DNA of 64,000 nt from Edolisoma coerulescens (taxonomy: Eukaryota; Chordata; Aves; Passeriformes; Campephagidae). The DNA lies in assembly GCA_013397115.1 (NCBI GenBank), contig VWZW01004144.1, forward strand, positions 126,014 through 190,013, given 5' to 3'. Positions 24,574-36,779 of this stretch are shown piece after piece. A model generated the notes under the pieces. That model worked only from the letters and a program-made list of their open reading frames with translations. It made no database searches and was not told the DNA's origin. The stretch's first letter is position 1. Each line of letters starts with the position of its first letter. The position numbers were made by a program, and so were the translations under genes.

Positions 24574-25123
24574 CCTTTTTAGACCAATAAGCAAATGCTA
24601 CGAAATATCTGGATATATTTGCACCAATCATCGCTATACATGATTTTGCCGCAATGCGTAACTTTCCAACCAATCATCATATTGCCATTAAAACTTATAC
24701 TGTTACTTTCTAATAAGCTCTAAAGTCTACTGTTAAACTTAGAATACTTTATTTTCTTACTTAACATAACTCTTTCTTATATAAAATATGTTTTCTACTT
24801 TCTAAGAGTATATTTTTACTTCTATAAGGTATATTTCTCTTAAAACTGTAAAACTACATTTTTACTTCAAGCTGTAAAAGCTCATTGTTCTAACTCAGGC
24901 AGTCTTCGCCAAGGTCTCAAATCGAAACATGTATCTAACTCTATCTCTTCAAGCACAATACTGTTTGTGTTCTCTGTCAGCACCTGCAAACTTTCTGTAA
25001 CTCTGTTTCCCACACTCTGTGAATTGGATTGATTCTCACAAATCTCCCAGAAATCATGAAAATGCACAAATCCTCCTTGTTTTAGGGGTGGAGAGGGTGA
25101 AGAAGAGATTTGTGTGCATTTCA

Positions 25124-25128
25124 GAGCA
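25124..25128. repeat. Right target-site duplication (GAGCA) of solo LTR
   Basis: GAGCA follows the LTR terminus GCATTTCA directly and equals the copy at 24314-24318. Confidence 0.8.
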
Positions 25129-26737
25129 GCTTTGTTAAACATTGACCAGCCAGTTTTCCCTTGAGTGGTTCTACCATGTCACCTCCTCAGCCCTATTTTT
25201 AGCCCCCGACTTGGGTCGTTCCAGCACAGAGGGAAGAGAAATGTCTCCCTGGATTGGGCAGGGCTGGGAATAGCTGCTCCTTTGCCCTCGAGGAATAACG
25301 TTGCTGCCAACAAGTGTCCAAGGGCATCCCAGGCTCTGCAGCTGCCCTTGAGGCACCAACCAAGAATCACCACCCTGAGAAACGGAGCCGATGCCGACTA
25401 ATCTGGTTCTTCTACCACTTCCCAGTCTTCTTGAGATCCTTTTCAGCTCATGCTTGGAGAAACCCCCGGTGAGGATGCAGGTTCTTCTTAGCCTCCCGTA
25501 TGTTGTTTCGAGGTTGGGCAACAGCACTGAGTAACTGGGAGGTGGACTGGGAGCAGTGGTATCTCCAAACCCTGGGAACAGCTCCTTGCTGCAAGGCAAG
25601 ACCTCGGCACTTGGATGACATCTCCTTGCTGGCATCTACCAGCCAAAAAAATCTCTTAAACACACCAAGTCTCTGATTTATGAGAGCAAAATACAGCCTT
25701 GCACCTCAGAAACTCCTGAGTGTGCAGTGGGTGAACAATATGTGACTCACTCTGCGGCAAATGCCCCGGATTAATCCCAACCCACGCTTGCCACTGATAT
25801 TCCTCTGACTTTTAAGATATATTTTGAAATAATCCTGCAGGTTGGGAAGGTTCAGAAAGTGTCAGATGATGGATTTGGGGCACAGAGCTTTCTTTTATGA
25901 TAATCACATTATGCAGAGGTAAAACAAGACTCAAAACCATCTCAATTCAGAGTGTGTTTGGGAGAAGTTGATGAGAAAAATTAATACAGAAGTTTCTCTC
26001 TTCATGAGTGTAGATTTGATTTCAGTGGGACAATGGGAACCGAGATCATTTTCAGATCCCAATATGTGTTTATTTGATGTCAGCAGTAAGGAGAAGATCA
26101 AAAGATGAAGCTGGGCAAAGAAAAATAAACACTCAGCCGTTGTTCTTCCATATTGTCCAGCAAATATTGGGAAGATGTAAATCAGACCTTTGATATCCAA
26201 ATTTAGTTAAATGTACAGTGAAATATTTTGGGAAAACACACTAGGATTTGGCTTATCTTGCTTGGTGACAGGATTTGTAGCATATTATTTCTGACCCGAG
26301 TTGTGAATAAGTTATTTGATACCCTCTGGTTTATGGTAATGGCAGAGCTGCCATGGGTCGGATTTGCTCCGACTCCCTTTTCCTTCATCTTCTCTCAACT
26401 GCTTTTAGTTCCTTTTATGTTCTCATGATTCCCTACAAACTGTCTGAAATTTGACCTTTATTAATGAGGTCGGAGACTTTTCTTTCTCTTGAGAACGAGA
26501 TTATTAAACCTCCCAGAGCCTCTTATTGAGTTCCCCTTCCATAAATCAGGGTAGGAATTGCTAGAAGTTCATCTCACTGCTTAAAACGGTGAGAGAGTAG
26601 AGATCGTGGTGGATCAAAAGGCATTTCCAGGAGTGTTTTTAATCTTTTCCCATTTGATTCTTGTGAAGTGTCTTAACTTCTTCCTAAATCACCCTGCTGC
26701 TGTTTTTGGATGACATGCCACATACGTGGGGATGATG

Positions 26738-26836
26738 GTGAACTCATGGCTGTGAAGAAAATTAAAATTAATGACCACGAAGAAAAATTCATGGTTGAAC
26801 TCATGAAGAACTCATGGCCATGAAGAAAATTCATTT
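26738..26836 (+). repeat. Imperfect tandem repeat (GAACTCATGG...GAAGAAAATT units)
   Basis: The unit GAACTCATGGCTGTGAAGAA plus AATT is followed by a degenerate version (GACCACGAAGAAAAATTC) and then GAACTCATGAAGAACTCATG and GCCATGAAGAAAATTC. It looks like a small local duplication series of about 100 bp in the intron. Confidence 0.7.
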
Positions 26837-29800
26837 AAATTCAACCAACCAGTTAATTCTTGGGTTTTTTACCTGAAGCAGAGGAAGAATTGCTGAATAT
26901 GCAATGTATTTAATGTGCATCAGTTCATTAATTTTAGGTCACAACTTCCAAGTTTGTAGCAAATCACTGCCTCTCACTTTGTATAATAGGTCAGCATGTA
27001 TATTGAGGTGATGTAGGTTGGAGTGGTCCTTTTAGATGAAGTGGTGATAGATTTTTGGATTGTTTTGGGGAGGGATTTTTTACAGTATCGGCTTTGGAAT
27101 ACTGTAAAAGGAAGGAAATTACTACAATGAAAAGAGATAAAAAACTAAAAAAAAAATAACAATAAACAAGATTTTTCCCCTGAATTTGAAGCAAACCTAT
27201 TTGTGATTGCCAAAATGTACCTCCGTGGTGGAATGACATCACCAGCGTGCATTTGGGGCAACATACATCAACTCCAACTATCCCGATTTATTGGCACTTT
27301 GGGAATTGGAGAGCACGGAGCTTCAAGGCCATCATTTGCCAAAAGCCCTTAAAACTCATGCTCTGTGTTTAAATGTCATGGCTGAGACATTTTAAGAAAA
27401 GCATGAGGTCATTTTTCATCATCTCAAGCAGAAAGTGCTCACTGACCCAGGGTTCACCCAAATTTTAAAAGTCCTCATAGACACGCACTTTTAATAACAG
27501 GAATTTTGATATGCTAATTAATACAGTCACACTTTTTCATTTTAAATGTTAGTTTTGATAAAGAAACAGTATTAATACACAAACTAGACAAATTATCTTT
27601 GTGTGAGTTCCTCATGGCACCTGTTCAAAGGATGGATTTGAAACTGAAGACTTAAAAGATTTGTAAATGTAAAACTCCTTTGATTATTTTTTTTTTAATA
27701 TTGGGCTGCAAATTTAATCCTAAACCCACCCAGATTACACACTTTTTATAGGCAGTTTACCAAAATTAATTCCTGTAAATGTCAATGGAAATGGTGTTTT
27801 TTCACCTTGCTACAAGAATTGACTCTGTACATTTCTGCTGCTTTATCAGGGACAGAGAGCAGAAAAAGAGCCATACATTCCAAATTTCTCAGGTTTTAAA
27901 GTTTTCCCAAGTGGCATCCGTTGGCCTCGTTCTTTCGGGAGCGTCGTAGCAGAGGACAAACGACTGTTTCACCACAGAGCTCTGCCCGGATTTCTCTGGC
28001 GTGAAACTGCAAAAAACCACACATCTTAAAATCTGTATTCTGGAGGAGTTTGGGAGTTGCAAACACAGGGATGTGAGAAAAATGCTGTTTTACTCTGTAT
28101 AACAACCATGGCAGAAGTAACCATCCTCCTCCTGGACACGTGGTTTGATACCTGCAGTGGTTTTGTGAAATACAGATTATTTTTATAGTTCTGTACCTGT
28201 TTAATTTTGGGTGTCAGCAAAAAAATTATTAAAATACAACTTTAAAATATAATATTTTCATAAGATTCTTTTATAACTGACATGGCTATTTTTTGCTATA
28301 TGTGACTCTTCTGTTTTGCTTTGTGAGTGTATTTCCACACCCACATTGAAATATATTTGGTAGCAGCTTCAATGCAGTAAATGAACCAGATCTGGAAAAA
28401 AAGGGAGAGGGTTTTTGTGCTCAGTTATTTCATATTAAATTAAGTTTGTGAGAGCTTAAAGATCTTGTTCAGCTTAAAGTCTTCACTCGTGGCAGGGGCT
28501 TAGCTGTTTCCACAGAGCATCAATGCAATGCTTTTGAAATCTGGTGTCAGTAAATCCATAAATAGTCTGGAAATGAAAATGCATTTTATCTTCCAAGTCT
28601 TGTTTGTATGTGGTGGAATAGACACTTTTATGTAGGGGAATTTTAGGGAGCTCTTGTGGATTGTAGGGATGAGCTTGAACAGCAGTGGGGTGGTTGGGGT
28701 TGCGATTTGCAAGGGTGATGTGAAGGGAGATGAGAAAAAGTCACTTTGTCCTGTTTCCATCATCAATTTTTCCATGGATAATATAGATAAAATATGATCC
28801 ATTAATCATACAGAGAGTTTAAGAAGAATTCCTCCTGAGATGTTTTTAAAAAAGAGGTGAGGCAGATTTCTGCCCAGTTAATGAACATAGCTGTGAACAA
28901 AGGGGTTGCCACATAAATTGGGACAAGCAGGAGAAGGTGCTGGACCTCGGGAAGCAGTGGTGAGGGAGAATCCCTCTGCCAGGCTCAGTCCTTGGTCCAG
29001 TGGTTCGCAATTTCCATCTTCTGGTCAAAGGGCTGTTTCTCATGGGTGTTTCGCCAAGTGATGCAAACTTCTGGGAAAGTGGCCAAGGGCCTTCATCCTT
29101 GTCATGGCATCGGGGAGGTAGATCCTGTCTGGCCCTGGAATAGGGAGAAAAGCCTGGACAAAAGATGAAGTAGCCAATGAGCTCTTGGGAAAATGGGTTA
29201 GAGACTTATCTTTGTGCTTAAATGCTTTTTTTGTTGTGTTTTTGCTTGTCCCAGTGGCCAGAGTCCAGGTCAGACAAAGCTCCAACTCACAGCTGAGTGG
29301 CCACTCTGCCCACGGCAGCCGTGCCTGCTCCAGCCGTAGGTGGTTCCCTGGTCAGGAGTCGGGCACAGAAGGAATATTTTCCTCCCACATTATGTGATCC
29401 ATTGAAAACGGACAAAAGGCAGTGTGGAGAGGCTTGTGGACAGTCTGGTTTATATTCCTGGCAGTGGAGTTAAGCTGGTCTTAGCAAGGAAGTCTTAGAA
29501 AATCCAGAGCTCAGGTAACACCAATAGAACTCAAACCAGGGCACCTGGCAGGTCTCAGGTCCCGGTAGAGGAGAGGGGGTGTTTCTCCTCCCTACTTGAG
29601 GTTTGGTTCATTTGACCAGTGCTAATGCTTTAACCTCTCTTATTAATTATTTAATTAATTGTAACGGGTGAACGGAGTATTTGTGTGAGGTGGCTTTGGT
29701 TGGACCCCAGAGCATGGTGCTCTAATGAACTGCTGGTGGAGCTCTCCCTGCACGTGTCCTTCAGGCTCTTCACTCCTTTTCTGATGACAGCAGCCTTGCT

Positions 29801-31413
29801 GGGTGGGCACAGTCCAAGTGTTATTTATAACTAATTATTAATTAGGTTTTTAACACAACAGTCATGTACAGGCTTGGAAGCTGCAGCAGAAATTGGATCT
29901 TGAGCTTGTTTTTCGCCCCAGCTCCCTCTGTGGAGGAGGTTTATCTGCTGACACATCCCCGTGTCCCTCTGGGTTTCCCAAATCCATCTGACAGGCAGAA
30001 GGCTCAAGTTTTTTGAAAACCAGTACCTACACAAAGGAGAAAGTTCTACATTTCTACTCCCATCAAGGGTAGGAAGCACAGTCTGAGCCAGGAGGTGATG
30101 GATTGCACTCACTTGTGGGCCAACATGCACCTGGCCAGAGGTCCACTGCCTCTCCTTGCCTGGCTGGTGTGGGATTGGTTGTGGAGAGAGGAGGGGGCCA
30201 GGAGGATGCAAAGCAAGCTGGGAATTCACTGCAGCATTGACCTCCCTTTGCCACCCCAGGAAACCTTGGTGCACCCACATCTTAATGGGCATCTCAAGAG
30301 GTCATTGGAGATTAGAGACCAAACAGGTGTTGGCTCTTCAGTTTGGGGAAAAGCCTGGGGTGAGATATGGCTGAGGTTCACAAAATCATCCAAGTGATGG
30401 CAAAAAAAGGCGATTTAGAACTGTAACTCACCAAATCCTGCAATTTATATTATGGGTTATGGATTTAATAAAAGAAAAAACTTCCCTATTGTGAACTTCT
30501 GGAAGTTCGTCGGAGAACGTAGGGCTCATAGTGCCAATGGGTTCCAAAAAAAATGGGATGGTTCCCTCTTTACACCTCTCTTGCCCATGAACTGAAGGAG
30601 CACAGAAGTGTGTCTCCATATCCCTCATCCCAAACTGGCGGGAGCTGGTGGGAAAAGGTGCCAGAGTGCAGAAAAGCCATGTGGACACAGCCGGGTGTCA
30701 CAGGGGAAGATCACATGGGCAGGGCTGGGCCAGCAGTTAAGGCTGAGTGTTAGTCAGGGCTTTGGACTCCCTATTTCAGCAGCATTATTATTGTTAATAG
30801 TTCTCCGCTTTCGGTGAGGCAGGAGCAACTCGGTCCTCCCAAGCATCAGTCCATCATCTGATCCATGTGACAAACAAGGTGCATGCTTTATTTGTGATAC
30901 TATTTTAGTTCTCACAGGAGAACTAAAGATTATTTCCATGGGAAGCCCTGATGTGCAGGAGTTTCTTCTTGAGGTTTGCAGCTGGAGCAGGTTTGCTTGG
31001 ACACTGCACTCACCTTGGAGGTGTGTTCCTATGGGTTGTCTTCACGGTGCAAGCCTTTGTTTCCCAAGCCTATCCCCATTTTTCCCCTCTTAAGGTCAAT
31101 ACTCTTGAATCCAATAGAATAACTTGGAATGGGGCTTGGGTTTCTTCAAAGATGGCCATTTGTTTGTAAATAAGAAAAAATTCACCTCTCAAAGGGCTTT
31201 TCTCTTAGAGCAAGCCCTTCTGTCTGTATATCCAAAGTTACATGTTGTCTCTCTGACTTGGAGTCTTCCAGATGGCACAATATCAACAATTCCAGTAAAA
31301 TTCCTGCTATTAAGTGTATTTAATTCTGCCTGTGTGCTTTTGATTATGCACTATGTACAAATAATCCACTTTATGTGATTTTATTCTAACCCTCACTCTT
31401 ACTTTTCTTGCAG

Positions 31414-31548
31414 ACTTTATCCATTGGAGTGCTTGATATTTTTGGGTTTGAAGACTATGAAAACAATAGTTTTGAACAATTCTGCATTAATTTTGCCAAC
31501 GAGCGCTTGCAGCACTACTTTAACCAACACATCTTTAAACTGGAACAG
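31414..31548 (+). CDS. MYO9A: MYO9A motor exon 3 of window (switch II and relay)
   Basis: A 135-nt exon (45 codons, phase 0-0), residues 70-114. It carries the switch II motif DIFGFE (77-82), which senses the nucleotide gamma-phosphate in all myosins. The relay stretch NSFEQFCINFANERLQHYFN and then HIFKLEQ follow. All diagnostic residues are intact, so the ATPase core of this segment looks functional. The acceptor is CAG at 31411-31413 after a pyrimidine tract, and the donor CAG|GTAAGA at 31549 is strong. This is the most conserved exon in the window and the clearest evidence for a myosin gene. Confidence 0.97.
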
Positions 31549-34165
31549 GTAAGACTGGAAATATTTACTCTCTGATGCCAGTGAGTGTTGACATGACTTT
31601 GTAGCCCCGATAAAGTTCTTAAATTGTCCCTTTAATTCTGTTTAGTTAAGGAGTGTACACTGAATTATTCAAATTTAACTTCTAATTGACCATATGACAA
31701 ACTTCCACCTGTAAAATAAAATCCAGCCAGACATTTTCTGGTTTAAAAGATACATTTTGAGTTCCAAAAAATAATGAAGACCTTAACCACTGCTCTGTTG
31801 TCTCCTTGATATGTGCTCCGAGGGCTCATCCATGAGCAATTCCTGCCTTTGCCTGGACTTGCTGCCATGTCATTTGATATCACATAAAAGTTATTTTTTG
31901 GTATCTAGTGAAAAAGACACCCCCATCTCCCACTGGTTTTTTGCCTTCCAGTGTTGATTTGTGGGGAGGGAGGGGAAATGTCGCTCTCATGTGTTCTCCA
32001 AGGTCAGACTTGAGCGCGTTATGACCTTCAGTAGCGCTGGCAGATTAGGAAAGGCTGAACTTTAAGCTTTGCTTTGGGTTTGTTAAGACAGGGTGTTGCT
32101 TTCCAGCCTCAAATTAATGCACTTAAAAGAGATAACAAAAACCCAGGCTGCAATCCAGCAGGTAACACACACAAGATGGTTTAGATGGATGGGAGGAGGC
32201 TTCTCCATTTGTTATCCAACAACAAGCAGGACAAGAAAACTGAAAGTTTGTGTTGTTTCATGGATGGACAATGATTGCTGGGCTGTATAATGTTAGAGAC
32301 CTTCAAAGTGCCTTTTTTTTGATGTGCCAGTCTGCATGGCCTCCCTCCAGGTGAAAGCCTTCTTGGGGGAGACGAAGGGGAACCCTCCTTATCGTCATTG
32401 CAGAATTAATCCGGCCCTTCCCAAAAACCCTGATAATTTCATTTTGGACCTCTTCAGTGTTCTCAGAGATTGGAAAATTCAGAAGGAAAAGTTGCCTTGA
32501 ATATGAGGATGTTCAAAAAACAAGTGATCCCTGAGTGGGTAGCTTAGAGAGTGTTTGCTCATGAGTTTGATGGTTTCTGTTATATCTCTTTGGTTTTGCT
32601 CAATAAGGTGGAGCAGAGCCGCTCAAACCCATTTAATTTTTTAAGTGGCCTTTGTATGCAGGTGCACCCTACTCAACAGATGCTCCAAGAACGGGAAAAC
32701 CCATCTCTTTCTAGGGACAGGTTTAATGTTACCATACCCTTCCTAGAAGAGACTCAGGGAGGGAGGACCTTTCCTGAAAGCTGGAGACAGATGATTCCTC
32801 AGTGAGGTGGGGTTTCAGCAGCCTCCTCCAAGATGCCTTCATCCATGGGGGAATTCCTGTTATTGGGCTGGGATTTCTTAGCAGGTCAGTGCTCCCCCCA
32901 AGCCTGGGCGATGCACAGAGGTCCTGAGTGCAGCAATCCGTAATTCTTCTTGGAGCAGCTTCAGAGCTAATTAGCTTTCTCCTGGAAATCTGTCAAGCAT
33001 GTGAAGTCACTGGAGTCAGTGTTTGCCATATGGATATGAGGAGCAGTTGCAGAGCCATCAAACTGCAAAGGGCCCATTCCAATTCTTAATGCCAGAGCAC
33101 GTCATCCTCCTGGATCCTGGCTGAAGCGCTGCAAGCTCTGCTGCTGGAAAATTCAGGCATCTCGGCATAGTTTGAGTCTATAAATACAAATAATCTGTGC
33201 AGCTGCACGAGCGCTGATTCTTGGGTGAATGAATTGGATGGTTTAACCAGTTACTTTCCCTGGAACTCCGGCTGCATGTGGAGGAGTGGATTCAATGGAA
33301 AGAACTCAAGGATGCATATTCAGGTCTTAGATCTTCAGCATGTCCTTCCTTCCTTGCTGGCCCAAAGGTTTTTTAATGATAGTCATGAGTCTACAAATGA
33401 AGACCAGGGAATTAATATTGTGTTTCTAGGGAGCAAAGTACTTCTGTTACTTCAAAAGGTGAATTTATCTGAGGTATTTGTGGCTTTATAAGGGTTTCTT
33501 TGATGTCCTGGTGATGGGGATCTGAAGTGACAGATCCTTCTCTGAATCCTCGGCTCTCTGAAGCTTGCAGGAGGCTGAAGAGAGATTGCTGAGATACCTG
33601 GACACTTCTGCTAAAAAAATAAGTGATAAAATTATTTACTAAAGATTTCTCTTGAAATCCTAATAGAATTTGTCTGCCAGAATGGCATTTAGCCACGATG
33701 GGATTGTTGCCATGACATGCTGTTGATGTTATGAAAACCAAAATACCCACCACAGTCCTCTAGGAGAACCATGGGATTATTTTAATCTTTATTCCCTTTT
33801 TTATTTCCCATGGTGAAATCTAATACAATGTGTCTGGTGAATCTTTTTTTAAACCTTCTGTCTGAAGATGACGCTATTTCCAGTGGTTTGCAAACAACCA
33901 CTGAGGAGTCCTTGGGCTTCAGCCTGGTGCCTCCCAAAAATACAGCAGCTCTTGTGCTGTGACTGAGGGGCTGCAAACATGTTTGCAGGAGCAACCTCCT
34001 CTCTTGCAGCCGACCACAGGATAAGGGTAAAGACTATAAATCCTGGTCTACTCTCAGATCTGGATCAGTGATGATCTATTTGTTAATGTAGAAAGGTGGC
34101 TATGGCAGGAGTTGTGACCTTGCCCCATCACGGAGCAAAGGTGGTTTTCTCCTCCCCAGGTATCT

Positions 34166-34207
34166 GGGGGTTCCTGGGGGGAAAAACTCATGGGGGTTCC
34201 TGGGGGG
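34166..34207 (+). repeat. G-run cluster, possible G-quadruplex
   Basis: Four runs of 5, 6, 5 and 6 G lie in 42 bases, made by duplication of the word GGGGGTTCCTGGGGGG. The loops are TTCCT, AAAAACTCAT and TTCCT. The pattern fits a G-quadruplex with one long loop on the coding strand of the intron. Confidence 0.7.
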
Positions 34208-35284
34208 AGGTTGGGTGAGGGGTTGTAGCTGGTGGCTTCAGCCGCTGCCTCATGTGGAGCTTGCTCAGGGCAGCACGAGGGTGGGGAGTCCTTCTCCATC
34301 CCTCCCTCAGGCTGGTGGCTTCAGGTGACAAGGCCCTGTTGCTCTCAGACTCATTGGGTGCTGTCAGAGCATCACCTCGGGGTCTCTCTTCCCCGGCCCT
34401 GCTCCATCTCTGTGCCCTCCTCAGGTGGCCTCCTATGCAGAGCAGATAAGCCCAGAGCTGCCCTGAAAATCAGGGAACACCCAGGTGCTTCTGGGAGAGG
34501 AAAACAGCATTTTTGCATTGCACCTTGCCTTTTGTTTGGGTTTTTTTAGGGCATTGCACGAAATAATTGCTGTGGATGAAGACGTAGTTTGGAGATCATC
34601 AGTACCATACCACCCATGATCTGAGTTTCCTCCAAGTTTCCAGATCTTTGGCAGTTTAACGGCCAGGAGCACAAGTTTTTATTTCTTTATGTATCCCATT
34701 CTCCAAACTTTGTCATCTTTGTCCTCACCATTCTTCCCGCATCCCTGCTGGGGCTCATGTGGTTCTCTCCACCTCACCCACCTTTCCCTGTTTCAGCTGA
34801 TGCTTTGCAGAGGTTGAGGACTCATCCTGTAGCTTTCCATCCCCCAGGTCTTACTATTTAAGTTCTTTTCTACCTCTTTTTCCAGCTTTTGTTTACCCAC
34901 CAAACCTCAGTTTCAAGGACATGCTTTTATTGTTTAAAAGAATCAATAAATAACCAAGGTTGAGGCTGAAAAAATTACATAATTTGGAGCACAATCAACT
35001 GGCAGGAGCTCAGGTGTTCAGTGAAGTCTGTTTTCTGGTGGGGTCCCTGGTGAGCTTGGTCTCCCAGCCAGCAAATCTCAGCCTGCTCAGATTGAAAAAC
35101 TGAATTTCATCAGGATAACGCATCCTGTGGAATGTTTGCTCCGCCATCCAAAGCTCCATAAATATTTAGAGAGGTCCGTATGGTTTACTGGTCCTGTGCA
35201 ATAGGTGGAGAAATCCAGCAGTCTGGACTAAATCGTAGTGGTGTTTGGTTGAAGGTGTGATTTGATGGTCTTGGTGGTCTGGTC

Positions 35285-35445
35285 TCTCCCTCTGAATTTC
35301 ACCTCATGATTTTGAGGAGCAACAGCCCCCAGGGAACATGGCACTCTAAAATGAGTTTAGGTATCTTACTTAAATATCACGTTTAGAAATTATATTTAGA
35401 TACCATGTTTAAATAAGTGTGAGTTTAATCATTAACATTTTCCAA
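35285..35445 (+). repeat. Unclassified dispersed repeat, copy 1
   Basis: About 160 bp clearly related to 39412-39590. Shared landmarks are TCTGAATTT, GATTTTG-GGAGCA-CAGC, CCCAGGGA-CATGG-ACTC, GAGTTTAG-TATCTT, TTTAGATACCAT and AAGTGTGAGTTTAA. It contains reiterated TTTAGATA-like words. Flanking sequence is not shared with the other copy. I cannot assign it to a known family. Confidence 0.75.
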
Positions 35446-36007
35446 CCTTGCTTCTATGGTTCTGTGAACATTACAACAGGTCGTTCATCACAGTGGGAGT
35501 GAATTAATTAAAAAAAGCATCAATCTCAAATATTTAAATTTAAAATAAATTACAAAAAAGGGTCTCTCTCCTACTGCTTGGAACACTCTTCCTTTCCTTC
35601 CAGCCAGGGTTTTTTCTGTATCTCATCACTGGTTAGGCGTTAACGCCTCTTTATTGCCCCTGAAGACAAAAGCCAACCGTCAGAAGTCAACCACTGAGGC
35701 CTGGGAGGCTCGGTTCAAATCTGTGTTTTCCTTGGAGATGGGAGAGCGGCTGCCCTCCGAGAAACGCTGCCGTCAGCTGCGGGCCACATGACCCGTGGAG
35801 AAACAACAAGCTGCACAAGTTATTGATTTATTACTTGGCAGAATGCCATCGAATGCAACTCGCATTTGGGAGAAGAGGAGGATGCTTAGAGCACATAAAT
35901 CATACTAATAAAAATCAGGATGCTGAGAGCTGTTTAAATGGTATCTGCAGGGTAGGAAGATTTCAAAGCACATGAGTGAAATGAAGGACAGCTCTGGTCA
36001 GAGCTGT

Positions 36008-36230
36008 GCCAGGGCGGGTTCAGGTTGGACATCAGGAGGAACTTCTTCATGGAAAGGGTGGTCAGGCACTGGAACTGCCCAGGAGGTGGTGGAGCCCCTG
36101 TCCCTGGAGGTGCCCAAGGAAGGACTGGGCGTGGCACTCAGTGCTCTGGGCTGGTGGCAAGGTGGGGATCGGGCACAAGTTGGACTCTATGGTCTGGGAG
36201 GTCTTTTCCAAGCTAAGTGATTCTGGGATC
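36008..36230 (+). mobile_element. CR1 LINE, 3' fragment
   Basis: About 220 bp of sense CR1 of the older subfamily: GGTTCAGGTTGGACATCAGG, AGGAACTTCTTCATGGAAAG, GGTGGTCAGGCACTGGAACT and CCTGTCCCTGGAGGTGCCCA. The tail is GGTCTTTTCCAAGCTAAGTG followed by ATTCTGGG. Confidence 0.9.
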
Positions 36231-36454
36231 CATTGTCAGTCCCCCAAAGCTTTGTCTTGGGTCCTTTCAGCATCCTTGAGTCCATGGTGGTTGCATGGTT
36301 GGGACTGGGGCTGGGGGGCTTCATTTGCCACCCACTTGCTTCTGGGTTTCTCCAGACGATGAGCAGTCATTATATGCCAATATAACATATAATGTATAAC
36401 ATGTAATAGGGTATATCCTAATCTGTTATATTATTTATATATCCTCTGATAGCA

Positions 36455-36510
36455 CAGATCAGATTGAGTTGGAAGGGACCTGAAAGTTCATCCAGTTCCA
36501 ACTCTCCCCA
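36455..36510 (-). mobile_element. CR1 LINE, short 3' tail
   Basis: About 55 bp: GATTGAGTTGGAAGGGACCT and GAAAGTTCATCCAGTTCCAA, which is the reversed CR1 3' end. It stops before the usual GGGACACC block. Confidence 0.75.
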
Positions 36511-36779
36511 TATGTAATTTCCTGACCTTTAATTTAATCCCGGTGCAGAGAAGTGCTGCATTTGGCAAGCCCATCCCTCATCCCATGCTCCTTGCTCTAA
36601 CTCTCCAAGTCAGAGGTGCTTGCTCCCAGAGCCCTTATCCCTCTCCCAAGTCACCATGATCTCTTGAGCTTTTTTCCAGGTAGATGATGTTTTCTGCTGA
36701 CTGTGGTTCCTACTCAGTTGTATTGGCACAAACTGTGCCAGAGATACCAGGTTTTATTTATTAATAGTACAAAAAGGGT

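Larger units (their letters stand above)
24319..25123 (-). mobile_element. Solo LTR of an endogenous retrovirus, antisense to MYO9A
   Basis: An 805-bp element. Read on the minus strand it starts TGAAATGCACAC and ends GACGTCTCTTCA, so the ends form the 4-bp inverted repeat TGAA/TTCA with canonical TG and CA. GAGCA flanks both sides as a 5-bp target duplication. Promoter-like parts lie in the expected order for an LTR: a U3 part (25123 to about 24600) with three CCAAT-type boxes, a TATATAA box at 24573-24567, then AATAAA signals at 24368-24363 and 24346-24341 before the end. No internal gag, pol or env sequence and no second LTR is present, so this is a recombined solo LTR. The ERV family is not identified. 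Small open frames in it are not supported as genes. Confidence 0.88.
22539..31413 (+). other. MYO9A: MYO9A intron, 8.9 kb, with solo LTR
   Basis: This intron holds the antisense solo LTR at 24319-25123 and a small imperfect tandem repeat at 26738-26836. No CR1 copy was recognised in it. The 6.2 kb from the LTR to the next exon has no mobile element that I can name. It is A/T-rich in parts (27480-27760 and 28190-28480). No coding exon was found. Confidence 0.8.

Noticed and set aside
24367..24594. 75-codon minus-strand frame with a hydrophobic, Ala/Val-rich centre
   Set aside because: It sits inside the solo LTR across its TATA to poly(A) part. The Ala-rich text comes from GCTGCTGCTG-like DNA, and no known product matches.
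24882..25142. 86-codon minus-strand frame covering the LTR U3 region
   Set aside because: It starts outside the LTR terminus and crosses the target duplication, so it cannot be an element gene in this form. No family is recognised.
35640..35730. GGTTCAAATCT resembling a tRNA B box
   Set aside because: There is no matching A box at the right distance, no cloverleaf pairing visible, and no terminator-like T-run after it.
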